DNA of 64,000 nt, from assembly GCA_963748295.1 (NCBI GenBank), contig CAVVIH010000003.1, positions 186,001 to 250,000 of the forward strand, written 5' to 3'. Shown here one piece after another: positions 1-10,214 of the stretch. Positions within the stretch are counted from its first letter, which is position 1. The number at the start of each line of letters is the position of its first letter. Origin of the DNA: CAVVIH01 sp963748295 (GTDB taxonomy: Bacteria > Acidobacteriota > Vicinamibacteria > Vicinamibacterales > 2-12-FULL-66-21). The position numbers and the translations under genes are program-made. Under the pieces are notes generated by a model. It ran no database searches. It saw nothing but the letters and a program-made list of their open reading frames with translations, and had not been told where the DNA came from.

Positions 1-2
1 TC

Positions 3-1631
3 GACGTCGAGAAGTATCAGGACGCCAACGGCGACGGCGTTGGTGATTTCGAAGGCTTGATGCGCCGGCTGGATTACCTGCAGGGCCTTGGCGTGACGTG
101 CATCTGGCTGCAGCCGTTCTTTCCATCGCCCAACCGCGACAACGGCTACGACGTCACCGATTTCTACGGCGTGCATCCGAAGCACGGGTCGCTCGGCGAC
201 TTCGTCGCCTTCATGCAGCAGGCGGACGCGCTCGGCATCCGCGTCATCGTCGATCTCGTCGTCAATCACACGTCAATCGATTCACCCTGGTTTCAGCGGG
301 CCCGCGCCGGCGATCCGTTCTTTCGCGAGTGGTACGTGTGGTCCGACATCAGGCCGAAGAACCACAAAGAAGGCATCGTCTTTCCCGGCGAGCAGAAGAC
401 GACCTGGACGCTCGACCGGCAGTCGGGGCAGTACTATTTCCATCGCTTCTACGACCATCAGGCGGACCTGAACACCTGGCATCCCTACGTGCGTGCGGAG
501 ATTCAGAAGATCATGGGCTTCTGGCTGCAGCTCGGCGTCTCGGGATTCCGGATGGACGCGGTGCCGTTCCTGATCGAGAAGAAAGGCGCCGGCGTCGAGC
601 ATCAGCAGGATTTCAACCTGCTGAAGGAGATGCGCGATTTCCTCCAGTGGCGGTCGGGCGAGGCGATCCTGCTCGCCGAAGCGAACGTGCCCCCTGACGA
701 GAGCCTGCAGTACTTCGGCGACGAAGGTGACCGGCTGCAGATGATGCTGAACTTTCCGGTCAACCAGCGGCTCTACTACGCGCTCGCCACCGCCGACATC
801 GGTCCGCTGATCCAGGTCCTCGAGGAAACGCGCCGGCGTCCGAGCAACGCGCAGTGGGTCCAGTTCCTGCGCAGTCATGATGAGCTGGATCTCGGGCGGC
901 TCACCGACGAGCAGCGCGAAAAGGTCTTCGAGGCGTTCGGGCCGACCAAGCGTATGCAGCTCTACGATCGCGGCATCCGGCGGCGCCTCGCGCCGATGCT
1001 CGGCAACGATCGGCGGAAGCTCGAGCTCGCGTTCAGCCTGCTGTTCTCGCTTCCCGGCACGCCGATGATGCAGTACGGCGACGAGATTGGCATCGGCGAC
1101 AACCTGCGGCTGCCCGAGCGCGAATGCGCGCGGACGCCGATGCAGTGGACGGCGGAGCGGCACGGCGGCTTCTCGCGGGCGAGGAACGTCGTGCGGCCGG
1201 TCATCAACGATCCGACTTACGGCTACAAGCGCCTCAACGTCGCCGACCAGCGGCGCGATCCCGATTCGCTGCTGAACTGGACGGAACGCATCATCCGGAT
1301 GCGAAAGGAGTGTCCCGAGATTGCCTGGGGCGGCTTCACCGTGCTGCGCGGCAGCGCGCCGGAGGTCCTGATGCTGCGCTACGACTGGCGCGACACGTCA
1401 CTGATGACGGTTCACAATTTCAGCAGCTCGAGGCAGAAGGTCAGGGTGAACGTGGGCTGCGCCAACGACGACGTGCTGGTCGAGCTGTTCGACGGCCATC
1501 ACAGCAAGGCGCACAACGACGGCGCGCATCGCATCGACATCCCGCCCTACGGCTGGCGCTGGTTCCGCGTCGGCAGCGTCGACAACGTGCTCAATCGGTC
1601 GGATCTGGATCTCACGAACCCGATGCGGTGA
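3..1631 (+). CDS. treS: Trehalose-synthase-like GH13 glycosidase (5' end outside window)
   Basis: This is the C-terminal majority of a GH13 alpha-amylase superfamily enzyme. The reading frame is already open at base 3 (residues DVEKYQDANGDGVGDF), so the true start lies upstream. The catalytic nucleophile Asp is in GFRMDAVPF (codon 555-557), the acid/base Glu in LLAEAN (678-680) and the transition-state Asp in RSHDEL (879-881). The stretches RRRLAPMLGNDRRKLE and PGTPMMQYGDEIGIGDN followed by RTPMQW are typical of trehalose synthase (maltose to trehalose interconversion, subfamily GH13_16), and a short beta-sandwich ends the protein. A broader alpha-glucosidase/amylase role cannot be excluded because the N-terminus is missing. 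It ends 3 bp from the convergent ftsH stop. Confidence 0.85.
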   Translation, partial: DVEKYQDANGDGVGDFEGLMRRLDYLQGLGVTCIWLQPFFPSPNRDNGYDVTDFYGVHPKHGSLGDFVAFMQQADALGIRVIVDLVVNHTSIDSPWFQRARAGDPFFREWYVWSDIRPKNHKEGIVFPGEQKTTWTLDRQSGQYYFHRFYDHQADLNTWHPYVRAEIQKIMGFWLQLGVSGFRMDAVPFLIEKKGAGVEHQQDFNLLKEMRDFLQWRSGEAILLAEANVPPDESLQYFGDEGDRLQMMLNFPVNQRLYYALATADIGPLIQVLEETRRRPSNAQWVQFLRSHDELDLGRLTDEQREKVFEAFGPTKRMQLYDRGIRRRLAPMLGNDRRKLELAFSLLFSLPGTPMMQYGDEIGIGDNLRLPERECARTPMQWTAERHGGFSRARNVVRPVINDPTYGYKRLNVADQRRDPDSLLNWTERIIRMRKECPEIAWGGFTVLRGSAPEVLMLRYDWRDTSLMTVHNFSSSRQKVRVNVGCANDDVLVELFDGHHSKAHNDGAHRIDIPPYGWRWFRVGSVDNVLNRSDLDLTNPMR

Positions 1632-1634
1632 TTC

Positions 1635-3600
1635 TTACGCCGGCACAGGCGCCGGCGGCCGGGTACTGGCCGGCCGGGGGAGGCCGGCGGCGGCGTAGAT
1701 CTCCGGCTCGTTCAGGCTCTCGTGCTCGAGCAGCTGGGCGACGATCCGATCGAGCTTGTCGCGGTTCTCTCTGATCAGCCGCCGCGCCTCGTCGTAGCAC
1801 TCCTCGGTGATCCGGCGGACTTCCTCGTCGACCGCGTCGAGCAGCGCATCGGAGACGCCGGCCATGCGCGGATCTCCTTCGGCGGGCAGCACCGAGAGCG
1901 GACCGATCCGCTCCGACATGCCCCAGCGGCCGACCATCGCTCTCGCGATGCGTGTCACCGCCTCCAGATCGCTTTCGGCGCCCGTGGTGACGATGTCGAA
2001 GACCTCCTGCTCGGCGGCCATGCCGCCGAGCGCGCCGATGATCTTGCCGCGCAGGTAGTTCGCGTCGTAGCCGTAGCGATCGGTTTCGGGCGTCGACAGC
2101 GTGACGCCGAGCGCGCGGCCGCGCGGGATGATCGACACCTTGCGGACGGGATCGGCACCCGGCTGCAGCATGCCAAGCAGCGCATGCCCCGCCTCGTGGT
2201 ACGCGGTGCGGCGGCGCTCTTCTTCCGGGATCACCACGTTGCGCGCGGTGCCGAGCTGCACCTTCTCGAGCGCGTCGGTGAAATCGCGCTGTGAGACGGC
2301 GTTCTCTCCACGCCGCGCGGCGAGCAGCGCCGCCTCGTTGACGAGGTTCGCGAGATCCGCGCCGGTCATCCCCGGCGTCGACGCGGCGATCTGCTCGAGA
2401 TCCACGTCGGGCGCCAGCGGGACCTTGCGCGTGTGCACTTCGAGGATCTGCGCGCGCCCCTTCTGATCCGGCGGGTGCACCATGATGATGCGGTCGAACC
2501 GGCCGGGGCGCAGCAGCGCCGGATCGAGGACGTCGGGACGATTGGTCGCCGCCAGCACGACGACGCCTTCGCTGCCGGTGAAGCCGTCCATCTCGGTGAG
2601 GATCTGGTTGAGCGTCTGCTCGCGCTCGTCGTGTCCGCCCACGGCGCGGGCGCCGCCGCGCGTGCGGCCGATCGTGTCGATCTCGTCGATGAAGATGATC
2701 GCCGGGGCCACCTTGCGCGCCTCGGCGAACAGCTCGCGCACGCGGCTGGCGCCGACGCCCACGATCATCTCGATGAACTCGGATGCGCTCGCGCTGAAGA
2801 AGGGAACCTTCGCTTCGCCCGCGGTGGCGCGCGCCAGCAGCGTCTTGCCGGTGCCCGGCGGGCCAGCCAGCAGCACGCCCTTCGGCGCGCGGGCGCCGAG
2901 ACGGCGGTACTTCCCGGGCTCCTTCAGGAAATCGACGACCTCGTTGATCTCCGCTTCCACCTCGTCGATCCCCGCGACGTCCTCGAACGTCACCCGCACC
3001 GTCTCCGGATCGACCCGCTTCTGCCGTCCGCCGAGAATGCCGCCGATCGCACCCTGCTGCCGCCTGAACATCCACACGATAGAAGCCAACCAGCAGCAGG
3101 ATCGGCGCGAACGAGATGAGCAGGTTGGTCAGGAACCCGCGCTGCTGCACCAGCGGCGTCGCGCGCACGGTGGCGCCGCCGTCCGAGAGCTCCTTCAGCA
3201 GATCGTCGTTCGCGAAGGTCGGACGCTCGGTCGTGAACTGTTGATACGTGCGATTCGGATCGTCCGAACGAGGCACCGCCTTCTTGAGCTGTCCCTCTAC
3301 CGTGTTGCCGCGCGCGAACAGCTCGCCGACGTTGCGGCCGCCGACCTGGGTCTTGAATTCGGTGTAGGGAATCGCCTGCGGTCCGGACAATCGATCCTGA
3401 ATGGTGAGCACGCCGAACAGCACCAGGTAGCCGACCAGCCACGCCGCCATCGTGTACCAGCGCGGCCTTCGCTGCGGCGCTTCGCCCTTCGGCAGTCCCT
3501 CGGTGCGCCACGGCCGCGACGGCGCGCGCTCCGGTGGCGATCCGCTGGACTCCGGCGGGCGCGGTGCGTTGGCGGGCGGTTGCGAGCTCTGCGCGGTCAT
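1635..3600 (-). CDS. ftsH: ATP-dependent zinc metalloprotease FtsH (one frameshift)
   Basis: Membrane-anchored AAA+ protease that degrades misfolded membrane and regulatory proteins. A Pro-rich cytosolic tail is followed by TM1 (AAWLVGYLVLFGVLTI), a periplasmic segment of about 100 residues and TM2 (LLISFAPILLLVGFY). The AAA module has Walker A GPPGTGKT, Walker B IIFIDEID and the second region of homology ending RPGRFDR. The protease zinc site is HEAGH, with the later DLEAVTRIARAMV segment supplying the third ligand. The reading frame shifts near 3080, between TM2 and the AAA domain: dropping one base restores the expected FYVWMFRRQ junction, so a sequencing error is likely. The ATG at 3600 is used as start. 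Upstream is a 222-bp divergent spacer shared with the sugar dehydrogenase locus. Confidence 0.93.
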
Positions 3601-3822
3601 TGCGTCGCCGGCTCTTCCGGCGATCTACAAGCATACGTCCGAACCGGGACCCGCACTCGCGGCAGGGCTGGGCGCGCGGTTACGCCGGTTGTAAGGCAAT
3701 TACCGGCGGCGACGGCTCTGCCGCTTACCTCGACGCAGCAATCACGCGGTGATTCGCGCGCGCGATCGATCGCGTGGGCGGGAATTGATATTGCGCGTCC
3801 GCTCGACGAGGGGGAGGTGCTG

Positions 3823-5420
3823 ATGAGCCGACGACGTGTTTTGTTGAACCCGATGTGCTGGGTGACGGGACTGGTAGCAGTGGCACTCGTCGTCCACGAC
3901 GGGGCGCGGGCCCAGGGCGCCGCTCCGCAAATGCTCGATCCGAATCTGCGCGTCAGGACGGTCGCCTCGGGGTTCGACCTGCCGATCGGTCTCGCGTTTC
4001 TCGCGCAGAACGACATGCTGGTGATCGAGAAGGACACAGGCAGGTGCAGCGTGTCGTCGACGGCGTGGTTGCCGGCACCGTCCTCGACCTCGGCGTGAAC
4101 AGGAATTCCGAGCGCGGACTGCTGGGCATCGCGCTGCACCCGGACTTTCCGCCGAATCCCGGCGTGTATCTGTACTGGACCTGCCGCAGCACGGCGCCGC
4201 CCGCCGATCCGTTCTTTCCCGACGAGCGCGAATGCTCTCGACGCGAACATGTTCGCGCCGGACAGCGGCGAGGTCCTCGAAGTGCCGCTGCTCGGGAACC
4301 GCGTCGATCGCTTCGTCTGGGATGGAAGCGCGCTGCACTTCGATCGCAACCTGATCATGCTGCGCGCGTTTCAGAACGACGGCGCGCCGACGCCGCGCGG
4401 GACAGGGGGACGAGACGCAGCCGGCGCGCGGCAACCACAACGGCGGCGTGATCCGTTTCGGACCGGACGGCAAGCTGTACGTGTTGATCGGCGACAACGG
4501 TCGTCGCGGGCAGCTGCAGAATCTGGTCGACGGCCCCGGCGGACCGACCCGCGCCGACGATCAGTTCGGCGGTCCGGAACCGGACGATGCGCACCTGACC
4601 GGTGTCATCCTGCGTCTCAACGACGACGGCAGCACGCCCGAGGACAATCCGTTCTTCGAGGCCGGCGCCGCGATCGGCAGGCGAAGTCGGCGCGAACATC
4701 CAGAAGATCTACGCCTACGGCCTGCGCAACAGCTTCGGGATGGCGTTCGATCCGGAGTCAGGCGAACTGTGGGAGCAGGAGAACGGCGACGATTCGTTCA
4801 GCGAGCTGAACCGCGTCGAGCCCGGCTTCAACTCGGGATGGGTGCAGATCATGGGACCGCCCGAGCGCATCGCGCAGTTCAAGGCGATCGAGACGACGGT
4901 GACGCCGGATCCGCCCGACCCGTTTGCGCCGACCTACTTCGGGCTGCAGCAGCTGCGGTGGTCGCCGGTCAACATCGCGAACACGCCGGCGCAGGCGCTC
5001 GCCGCGCCTGTTCATGCTGCCGGGCGCGCACTACAGCGCCCCGGAGTTCTCGTGGAAGTTCGAAGTGGCCCCGGGTGCGATCGGCTTCGTCGCCGGGCGC
5101 GGGCTCGGCCCGCAGTTCGAGGGCGATCTGTTCGTCGCCGGCGCGCGCCCGTTTCTCGAGGGCGGCCACCTGTTTCACTTCAACCTGACGGGCAACCGCC
5201 GCGCGCATCGGGACCGACGATCCACGGCTCGCAGGATCGCGTCGCCGACAACCTGCACAAGTGGGAGATCACCGAGAGCGAGAGCCTGCTGATTGGCCGG
5301 AACTTCGGCGTCGGCACCGACATGCACACCGGTCCCAACGGCAACCTGTTCATCGTCTCGCTGTCGAACGGCGCCGTCTACGAGATCTTCCGCGCGCCGC
5401 GCGGACGGCCTGCCCGGTGA
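3823..5420 (+). pseudogene. PQQ-dependent glucose/sorbosone-type sugar dehydrogenase, broken by at least six frameshifts
   Basis: The start ATG at 3823 follows a strong ribosome site (GGGGGAGG, 8-15 nt upstream) and begins a signal peptide (VTGLVAVALVVHDGARAQ). The protein then continues in pieces in all three frames, switching near 4040, 4235, 4410, 4680, 5010 and 5210. The pieces assemble into a six-bladed beta-propeller of the soluble glucose/sorbosone dehydrogenase family: SERGLLGIALHPDFP, GNHNGGVIRFGPDGKLYV, YAYGLRNSFGMAFDP and TDMHTGPNGNLFIVSLSNG are hallmark segments. The enzyme would oxidise sugars or aldoses in the periplasm using PQQ. All blades look conserved and each piece is free of stops, which favours clustered sequencing errors over old decay, but as written the gene cannot be translated. 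No PQQ biosynthesis genes are in the window. Confidence 0.8.
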
Positions 5421-5453
5421 GCCGGCTGAAGGCGCGCGACTGGACTGCGCCAG

Positions 5454-5471
5454 GCAGGCCTGAAGGCCTGC
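5454..5471. terminator. Bidirectional terminator-like hairpin
   Basis: A perfect 7-bp stem (GCAGGCC / GGCCTGC) with a TGAA tetraloop sits in the 52-bp gap between the convergent stops of the sugar dehydrogenase locus and the lytic transglycosylase. No clear T-run follows on either side, so rho-independent action is inferred from position and stem only. Confidence 0.45.
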
Positions 5472-5472
5472 G

Positions 5473-6966
5473 CTACTTGGACTGCGGCGTTTTCAGCTGA
5501 CGCCGCTGCTCCATTTCCTCCGACGCGAGACGGTAGGCGATGTAGTACTTGTAGATGTTGCTCACATACGTGACCGTCTCGCGGCCGATGCGCTCGGACG
5601 CGATCCGCTCGACGTTGTTGAACCAGACGTTCGGGTCGAGGCCGCGTTCCTGCGCTTCCTTGCGCAGCTGGCGGACGCGAGCGGGACCGGCATTGTAGGC
5701 CGCGAACGCGAACAATCCCCGGTTGAGCGCGATCCATCGGCTCGTCCTTGAAGTACTGGTCGATCATGAAGCGGATGTACTTCACGCCCGCGTGCACGTT
5801 GTTCTCGAGCTGCTTGACGTCGCCGACCTTCAGGTCCTTGGCGGTCGCCGGCATGACCTGCATGACGCCGATCGCGCCGACCTGGCTCTTGGCGCTCTGA
5901 TCGAGCCCCGATTCCTGGAACCCCTGCGCCATCATCAGCAGGTAATCGAGGTTGTACTTATCGCCGTACTTACGGAAGAAGTCGACGGTGCGCCGGAAGC
6001 GCTCCATCTCCGCGGTCGACGTGGCGCTCTTCGCGAACTTCGTGCTCTGGAGGTAGCGCTGCACCATCAGGTTGCCGAACATGGTCCGCTGACCGTGCCG
6101 CTTGATCCAGCCGTTCACCTCCGCCATCAGCTTCGGGCTGTTCTTGCGGATCGCAGGAGCGATCTGGCCGCCGGTGCGCACCGCGACGGTGTCGTGGACG
6201 ACGATGCCCGGCAGTACTCTTCTTCCAGAACTCCGCCAGATGGCTGTCGGCGATCGTGATCTTCACGAGGCCGGCGTTCACCATCTCGAGCACGTCCTCG
6301 GTCTCGAGCTCTTCGGGCGCCAGCTTGATCACGACCGGCGGCTTGCCCTTCGACGCGAGCTGCGAGTTCAGCGTCATCAGGCTCTCGTAGTAGCTGCTCG
6401 ACTTGCGGACGAACACTTCCTTCCCCGAGAGGTCCTCGACGGACGCGAACTGTGGCGCACCCGGACCTGATGACGACGACCTCGTTGACGTTGGTGTAGT
6501 TCGCTTGTGCGAAGTCGACGAGCTTCTGGCGCTCGGGGGTGATCGTCAGCGTGGCTGCCGCGATGTCGGCCCGGCCATCGACGACGGCCTTGAGCAGCTC
6601 GTCGCGCGACAGCGGAACGAACACCACGTGCACGCGGATGTTCCCCGTCTTGAGCGAGGCATTCAGCTCGTCCTCGAACAGCTTGAACGCCTCGTAGACG
6701 GCGCCGCGCTGCACGCCCATGTCGATGAAGTAGTTGGTCTTGTTGTAGGTCGTCGCGACGCGGATCGCCCGGCGTTTCACCATGCCGTCCAGATCGCCGG
6801 TCCAGGGCTTCAACAGCGGGTTGGCGGCTGTTGATACCGCGTCGGCCGACGTGCTCGAGGCGGGCGGCGGAGTTGTCTGCGCGTCACGACACCCGCTAAC
6901 AGGCATCGAACACACGGCGACACTCAAGGCCAGCGCGAGGCCCATCGAAGGGATTCGCTTCACCAT
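5473..6966 (-). CDS. MltF-like membrane-bound lytic transglycosylase (SBP domain plus SLT domain; three frameshifts)
   Basis: The N-terminus is a lipoprotein-type signal (LALSVAVCSMPVSGC). Next comes a family-3 periplasmic solute-binding domain (IRVATTYNKTNYFID, VDGRADIAAATLTITPERQ) and then an SLT lysozyme-like domain with the catalytic Glu in FQESGLDQSAKSQVGAIG and the MQVMPAT and AFAAYNAGPARV motifs. This order is that of MltF, which cleaves peptidoglycan glycan strands to 1,6-anhydro ends while its N-terminal domain tunes activity. The frame shifts near 6470, 6215 and 5725, and the protein resumes immediately each time. It lies 14 bp downstream of the patatin/barrel gene and is probably the last gene of that operon. 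Confidence 0.85.
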
Positions 6967-6980
6967 GCGGATGGCGTTGA

Positions 6981-9251
6981 TTATCGCAGAAACGGCCCGA
7001 GCGCGAGATAGAAGCGGCTGTTGCCGTCGGTCAGCGACTGGCTGAAGCCGAGAAACGCAGGCCCCAGCAGCGTTTCGAGCACGACCGCCACCGAGGCGGA
7101 GGTCTTGTACTCGGCGTCATCCCAGCCGTTGAAGGCCGACCCCTGTTCGAGCCAACCGCCGACGTAGGCGTTGCCGCCGATGACGTCGGGAAGCCTGAAC
7201 CATTCGTGCAGGATGCCCGCTACCCCGAGGATGTAGTTGTCCCCGCGAATCTCGTCGTTGTTGAAGGCCCCCAGGCGCGCGGGGCCGCCGAGGCGGAACT
7301 TGTTGAAGCCCGACTCCTCGCCGAAGGACGTGCCGCCGCCGCCGCTGAAGAACACACGCTGCTTCGGGCGGACCCGCTTGAACCAGGAAACGCGCACCTC
7401 GCCCTGTGGCACGTCACGCGGGTGCAGCAGCGCCGCATCCTCCGGGTCGACGATCTCCGGCGTATCGAGGTGATAGGCGAGCGCGGTCCGCAGGAACATG
7501 CCGCGAGAGGGCACCAGCGGGCTGTTCTGGCCGTCGAACACCCACCGCAGCGTGAACGCTCGATCGGAACCATTGGCCTCCGGCAGCGTCGGCACGCCGA
7601 CCCGAAGCCGCGCGCGGACGTCCACCTCGTCGTAGCCGAAGCGCGCCTCGCTGCGCATCCCGGTCGAGTAGCCGATGTCGCCGCCGACGCCCGTACGCTT
7701 CACGCGATATTCGGCCACCAGCTCGCCGTCTCTGTCATAGCCGTTCAGGCTGTCGCGGTTGAAGTAGGCGCGCGGCGCGACGAACAATCCACGATGACCG
7801 ATCCGCTTGTAGAGTTCGAGCGCGACCCGCTGATCGCTGCCGATGCCGACGTCGAAGCGCAGCTCCGAATTGCGAAGCGGCATGTCGTAAACCGCCAGCC
7901 GCAGCCGCATGCTGATCGAAAAGGAGTTCGAGTCGATGTTCTGCACGTCGATCGCCGGCAGGAGGAACGGCGGTCCATACGACTTCGGCGTGACGTTGAG
8001 CACCAGCTCCGCGCCGTTGGGCGCCGGCCTCAGGCTGTAGGCGATGATTTCGTAGCGGTCCGTGCCGGAAATACGCAGGATGCTGGTCTCGAGATCGTCG
8101 CGGACGACGGGGCGATTCAGATGGGTGTCTTGAAGCAGCGCGGCGATTTGCGTGGCTTCGTCCGCGGCAACGCCTTCGACGGTGATCTTCCGCACCAGCG
8201 GCGTGTCTGTTTTCGCCGTGAGGTGCGGCCGCGCATCCACTCCGCATACGTCGCTTCATCGACCTGATAGCGGAGCAGCTGAATCGCCATGGCGTCGCCC
8301 GCCTTGTACCCCTGGGCGACGAGATCGTCGACCCGGCGCCAGTCGGCGCCGGTCAGTCCCTTCAGATCCGGCACGACGACGATGTCCGCCGATTTCAGCG
8401 CCAGGCGCGTGCCGGTCGACATCATCGAGTCGATGGTCTGGCCGAGGATGCCGAACAGGCTGGTCGGAACCGGCGCTTCGTCGGTGCCCGAGCCGACGTT
8501 GACGGCGATGGCGACGTTTGCGCCCATCGCCTTGACCACGTCCGCCGGCACGTTGTTGACGGCGCCGCCGTCCACCAGCAGCCGCTCGTCCATCACGACC
8601 GGCGTGAACACCGCCGGGATCGCCATCGTCGCGCGCAGCGCCCGCGAGAACGAACCCGATCCGATCACGAGCGGCTCGCCACGCCTGATGTCGGTCGCGA
8701 CGCAGCGGAACGGGGTCGGCAGCGCGTCGAAGTCGCGAAGCTCGTAGTAGGGCAGCGCGATCCGATCGAGCAGCAACTCGATCTGCTGGCCGGCGTTGAG
8801 CCCGCTCGGCAGCTTGAAGCCGCCCTTGAGGCCGAAGTCGATCTGTCCCGGGAACGCGCGCGCGTCCTCCTTGCGCCGGTACGTCTTGTAGCGGAACGGC
8901 GAGTCGGACAGGAACATGAGATCCCAGTCCGACTCCTTCATGAGCGTCTGGATTTCGTCGGGGGTCATGCCGCTGGCGTAGGCGCCGCCGATCAGTCCGC
9001 CCATGCTGGTGCCGGCGATGACGTCCACCGGGATGCGATGTTCTTCGAACCAGCGGAGCAGACCGATGTGCGCGATGCCTCGCGCCGCGCCGCCGCCGAG
9101 CGCCAGCCCCACTTTCGGACGCGGCGCCGGCTGGGTCTGCGCGTCAGCGGCGCCGGCGGACACGGTCGGCATCCGTCTGTGCCGACGCGGTTGTCGCGGG
9201 GACGCACGCCAGTACGGCCGCCAGAACGGCAACGAAGGCCCTGTGCGTCAT
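6981..9251 (-). CDS. PlpD-like patatin phospholipase with POTRA and outer-membrane beta-barrel (two frameshifts)
   Basis: Signal peptide MTHRAFVAVLAAVLACVPA starts at the ATG at 9251, then the frame shifts near 9170. The patatin domain has the oxyanion motif GGGAARG, the nucleophile Ser in GTSMGG and the Asp in DGG (LLVDGGAVNNVPADVV). After a second frameshift near 8235 come a POTRA-like segment (VRKITVEGVAADEATQIAAL) and a 16-stranded BamA/Omp85-type barrel ending with Phe/Leu/Arg. This is the type Vd autotransporter layout (PlpD of Pseudomonas, FplA of Fusobacterium), where the lipase is exported through its own barrel. About 755 residues matches the family. Its ATG overlaps the TGA of ppk2 by 4 bp (ATGA), implying translational coupling. 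Confidence 0.88.
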
Positions 9252-10153
9252 TTGCGTCCACCGCCGAGGGCTTCCTTCGCGCGCTCGATCTCCTGCCGCT
9301 GTTCTTTCGAGACCGCCGGATACTCGAGATTCAGGCCGACCAGGCCGTCGACGATTGCCGCGGCGACCACGACGCGCGTGAACCATTTGTTGTCGGCGGG
9401 CACGACATACCACGGCGCGTCGGGGGTGGCGGTCCAGCGGATCATGTCCTCGTACGCGCTCTGATACTCGCGCCAGTGCTCGCGCTCCTCGAGGTCGGCC
9501 ATCGAAAACTTCCAGTTCTTCTCGGGCTTGTCCAGCCGCTCCCTGAAACGCTTTTCCTGCTCTTTCTTCGACACGTGCAGGAAGAACTTCCGGACGAGCG
9601 TGCCGTTCCTCGAGAGATAGCTCTCGAAATTCCTGATGTCTTTGGCGCGGTCCTTCCAGAGGCTCTTCGATTTCAGGAGCTCGGGCGGCACTTTCTGGCG
9701 CTCCAGGAGATTGGGATGCACGCGGACGACCACCAGTTCCTCGTAGTAGGAGCGGTTGAAGATGCCGATGCGTCCCCGCTCGGGGAGCGCCTTGGTGCAG
9801 CGCCAGAGGAAGTCGTGATCGAGATCCTCGGACGAGGGAGACTTGAACGAGTACACCTGACATCCCTGCGGGTTGACGCCGGACATCACGTGCTTGATCG
9901 CGCTGTCCTTGCCGGCGGCGTCGATCGCCTGGAAGACGAGCAACATGGCCCATCGATCCTGAGCGTAGAGGCGATCCTGCAGCTGCGCGATCGCCTCGAC
10001 GCCCTTCCTGAGCGCCTCCTGCGCCCGCGGCTTGTCCTCCTTCGTCAGATCGCCGCGGTCGTCGGGATCGATGTCGTCGAGACGGAACCGCTTCCTGCCG
10101 TCGACCCGGTACGGTTTGGCGAAGCGCCGCGCCTGCTTGAAGAACTCGCTCAT
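9248..10153 (-). CDS. ppk2: Polyphosphate kinase 2 family (class III-like) phosphotransferase
   Basis: PPK2 enzymes use polyphosphate to phosphorylate nucleoside mono- or diphosphates. The Walker-A-like motif QAIDAAGKDSAIKHVM lies at residues 75-90, followed by the SGVNPQG segment and the lid region FNRSYYEEL at 132-140. The 301-residue single-domain length and these motifs match the class III branch described from Deinococcus and Meiothermus, which can take AMP as far as ATP. Class assignment is by recalled motif only. The ATG at 10153 gives a normal N-terminus. It sits 61 bp after the formylglycine-generating enzyme gene and overlaps the next gene's start. Confidence 0.9.
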   Translation of the reverse strand: MSEFFKQARRFAKPYRVDGRKRFRLDDIDPDDRGDLTKEDKPRAQEALRKGVEAIAQLQDRLYAQDRWAMLLVFQAIDAAGKDSAIKHVMSGVNPQGCQVYSFKSPSSEDLDHDFLWRCTKALPERGRIGIFNRSYYEELVVVRVHPNLLERQKVPPELLKSKSLWKDRAKDIRNFESYLSRNGTLVRKFFLHVSKKEQEKRFRERLDKPEKNWKFSMADLEEREHWREYQSAYEDMIRWTATPDAPWYVVPADNKWFTRVVVAAAIVDGLVGLNLEYPAVSKEQRQEIERAKEALGGGRK

Positions 10154-10214
10154 GTGCGTTCCTGTGAAGTGGCCGGTCCCGGATGCGCCGGCCGGTGAGG
10201 GAGCCGCGTCATGC

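Noticed and set aside
3060..3100. Programmed frameshift in ftsH
   Set aside because: No slippery heptamer or downstream structure was evident, and removing one base restores the family consensus, as at many other loci in the window.
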